Part shown: one piece after another, positions 6,874 to 8,070 of the stretch
Position numbering within the stretch: position 1 is the stretch's first letter
How the letters are laid out: each line of letters starts with the position of its first letter
Origin: Victivallaceae bacterium
GTDB taxonomy: Bacteria > Verrucomicrobiota > Lentisphaeria > Victivallales > Victivallaceae
NCBI GenBank assembly: GCA_028717165.1
Contig: JAQUOK010000113.1
Coordinates: forward strand, 1-8,070
Reading direction: 5' to 3'
DNA length: 8,070 nt
The notes under the pieces: model-generated
Database searches by the model: none
Told to the model about the DNA's origin: nothing
Seen by the model: only the letters and a program-made list of their open reading frames with translations
Made by a program: the position numbers and the translations under genes

Positions 6874-7977
6874 TTAATTGCAACCTGACGAAGATGGGCC
6901 GCAACCGGATGAACCGCAGCAGCCGCCGGACCGGGAAGAGGCCATGAAGGCTTGGAGTAATTTTGTTTCAGTTACTTCGCCGGAGACAGCAGTCATCCCC
7001 CGGCCTTTACAAACAACTAAAATGGCAGGCGCTTGAACCCGGGCCGCAATCGCAGGGTAATCCGTAGAACTAGTCGGCAGCGTATATAACCCAAGGTTAA
7101 TATTTTTCCCCTTCAATGTCTTTTGTGCCGCATTGACGGCTTTGCCGGTTGCTTCATCGGCAATTCCATTTTTCGCCGCCGGGATGAAAATAAAAACCGC
7201 ATCCTGACTCAAAGCCACCTTATTAAGCGAACTCAGCGAATCCAGATATGCGCCGATTTTCCGGTTTGATCCATCGGCTTCTGGCGCTGCTTCGTTGGAT
7301 TTCACTACGGCGGTTGCTGTAGCGGTCTCTGTTTTGGCAGTTACCGGAGTTGCTTTCGCTTTGACACTTGATCCTGCGGCGGCAACGGCAAAGGCCGGAC
7401 TATTTGGGGCGGCCTGATTATTGGAGTTATTTTTCCGCGTATTGTTTTTGTAGATAAAAACGCCAACCATGGCCAGCAAAACAAGGACGAACACTAGAGT
7501 TTTTAGTTTTTTGCCCGACAAAGAAGAACTGCTATTACAACAGCAACCAGGTCCGCAGGCGGTCTCAGGTTCTGCTTTTATTTCCGGGGAACCACAATTG
7601 CATTCAGGTCCGCAAGCAGCATCTTCTATTCTGCTTGCATCGGCGTTTTCATCAGTTCCTTTTTCATTTTCAATACCGGCAAATTTCATAAGCTGACTCC
7701 TTGAGGGATAAACCCCTTTACTGACAATTGAATCATTGACGACGATCAAAGGAAGACATTCATTGCCTTCATCATGTAACATATTCATAACCGCTTCATG
7801 GTTCATAAAGGCGGCGGGATTTGAGTCCAGCCCGAACTGTTCCACCGTTATGCCCTGCTGTTCCAACCACTTCAAGTCGTTGGAAAAGGCGACAAGTTCC
7901 GCTTTGACATTAGGTCCGCAAACTCCGGTCGAACAGCACATGGGCGGGTCGTAAACCTGTAATTTCATTGAGTTCAT
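6874..7977 (-). CDS. arsD: ArsD metallochaperone fused to a membrane anchor, thioredoxin-like domain and Cys-rich tail
   Basis: The first ~102 residues are a full ArsD: YDPPMCCSTGVCG (9-21) carries C14, C15 and C20, equal to the As(III)-binding C12/C13/C18 of R773 ArsD, and LPLIVVND and YPSR follow as in the family. ArsD normally hands As(III) to the ArsA ATPase. This protein runs on to 367 residues. A Cys-rich linker has C122/C126/C128 and C141/C145/C146/C147. One membrane helix spans about 159-176, and an Ala/Thr/Lys-rich spacer covers 186-235. A probable thioredoxin-fold domain (236-348) has no CXXC and one cysteine, C323. The tail carries C353, C354, C359 and C366. With no signal peptide the ArsD part should be cytoplasmic, placing the C-terminal half in the periplasm; flanking charges are balanced, so topology is inferred. 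The start at 7977 has AAGGA eight bases upstream. It is the first visible gene of the operon. Confidence 0.9.
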   Translation of the reverse strand: MNSMKLQVYDPPMCCSTGVCGPNVKAELVAFSNDLKWLEQQGITVEQFGLDSNPAAFMNHEAVMNMLHDEGNECLPLIVVNDSIVSKGVYPSRSQLMKFAGIENEKGTDENADASRIEDAACGPECNCGSPEIKAEPETACGPGCCCNSSSSLSGKKLKTLVFVLVLLAMVGVFIYKNNTRKNNSNNQAAPNSPAFAVAAAGSSVKAKATPVTAKTETATATAVVKSNEAAPEADGSNRKIGAYLDSLSSLNKVALSQDAVFIFIPAAKNGIADEATGKAVNAAQKTLKGKNINLGLYTLPTSSTDYPAIAARVQAPAILVVCKGRGMTAVSGEVTETKLLQAFMASSRSGGCCGSSGCGPSSSGCN

Positions 7978-8070
7978 CTTAAAAATCCTTCTCTTAGTTG
8001 ATAATTTGCCATGGTATAATTACTGTCTTTGACGTTTTTGATAACTGGTGCCGTTCGGCTAAAGAAACAT
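7978..8070. other. Leader region upstream of arsD, possible operator
   Basis: This 93-base A/T-rich stretch holds the arsD ribosome site (AAGGA, 7986-7990) and no gene. TTGATAA occurs twice on the plus strand, at 7998 and 8038, exactly 40 bases apart. Between them is an imperfect dyad with a CCATGG core (8009-8014) flanked by AATT on both sides (8003-8006 and 8018-8021). Such symmetry could be a regulator site, as ArsR-type repressors bind dyads near ars promoters. I find no convincing -35/-10 pair toward arsD. Confidence 0.3.

Noticed and set aside
8015..8020. Perfect TATAAT on the plus strand near the right edge
   Set aside because: The nearest TTGATA is only 11 bases upstream, so there is no correctly spaced -35, and no plus-strand gene is visible within the window.
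1..8070. RNA genes, CRISPR arrays, insertion sequences, integrase or phage genes
   Set aside because: I saw no tRNA-like clover sequences, no regularly spaced repeats, no transposase motifs and no terminal inverted repeats. Coding density is near complete with conserved metabolic and transport genes.

Overview
The window reads as one Gram-negative chromosomal segment. All seven genes lie on the minus strand, so transcription runs from high to low coordinates. The lipid A aminoarabinose genes and a predicted lipoprotein imply an outer membrane. No 16S rRNA or other taxonomic marker is present. The moderately divergent ArnT and the Cys/Gly-rich ArsD fusion give me a weak impression of a non-proteobacterial Gram-negative, possibly of the PVC group, but nothing here proves it.

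Right part (about 8070-4919): an arsenic-handling operon in the order arsD fusion > CcdA/ArsG-like thiol membrane protein > ACR3 arsenite efflux carrier. The intergenic gaps are 12 and 17 bases. The first protein is unusual. A complete ArsD metallochaperone is followed by a Cys-rich linker, one membrane helix, an Ala/Thr/Lys-rich spacer, a probable thioredoxin-fold domain with no CXXC, and a Cys-rich tail that repeats the spacing of the ArsD arsenite site. No arsA, arsR, arsC or arsM lies inside the window. The operon ends in a strong hairpin that overlaps the acr3 stop codon.

Middle (4913-4258): a single gene for a small predicted lipoprotein of unknown function. A good sigma70-type promoter for it is embedded in the acr3 terminator hairpin, and a weaker terminator-like hairpin follows the gene.

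Left part (4202-1): an arn (pmr) operon in the order arnA > arnT > arnD, with arnD cut by the window edge. ArnA makes UDP-4-keto-arabinose and formylates UDP-Ara4N. ArnD deformylates the undecaprenyl-linked sugar, and ArnT moves L-Ara4N from the lipid carrier onto lipid A. The result is lower negative charge and resistance to cationic peptides. The order A-T-D differs from the enterobacterial B-C-A-D-T, and arnB and arnC do not precede arnA here.

There are no RNA genes, CRISPR arrays, insertion sequences or long repeats that I can recognise, and no gene-free stretch longer than about 130 bases. The most noteworthy item is the ArsD-membrane-thioredoxin-like fusion together with its CcdA-like partner.
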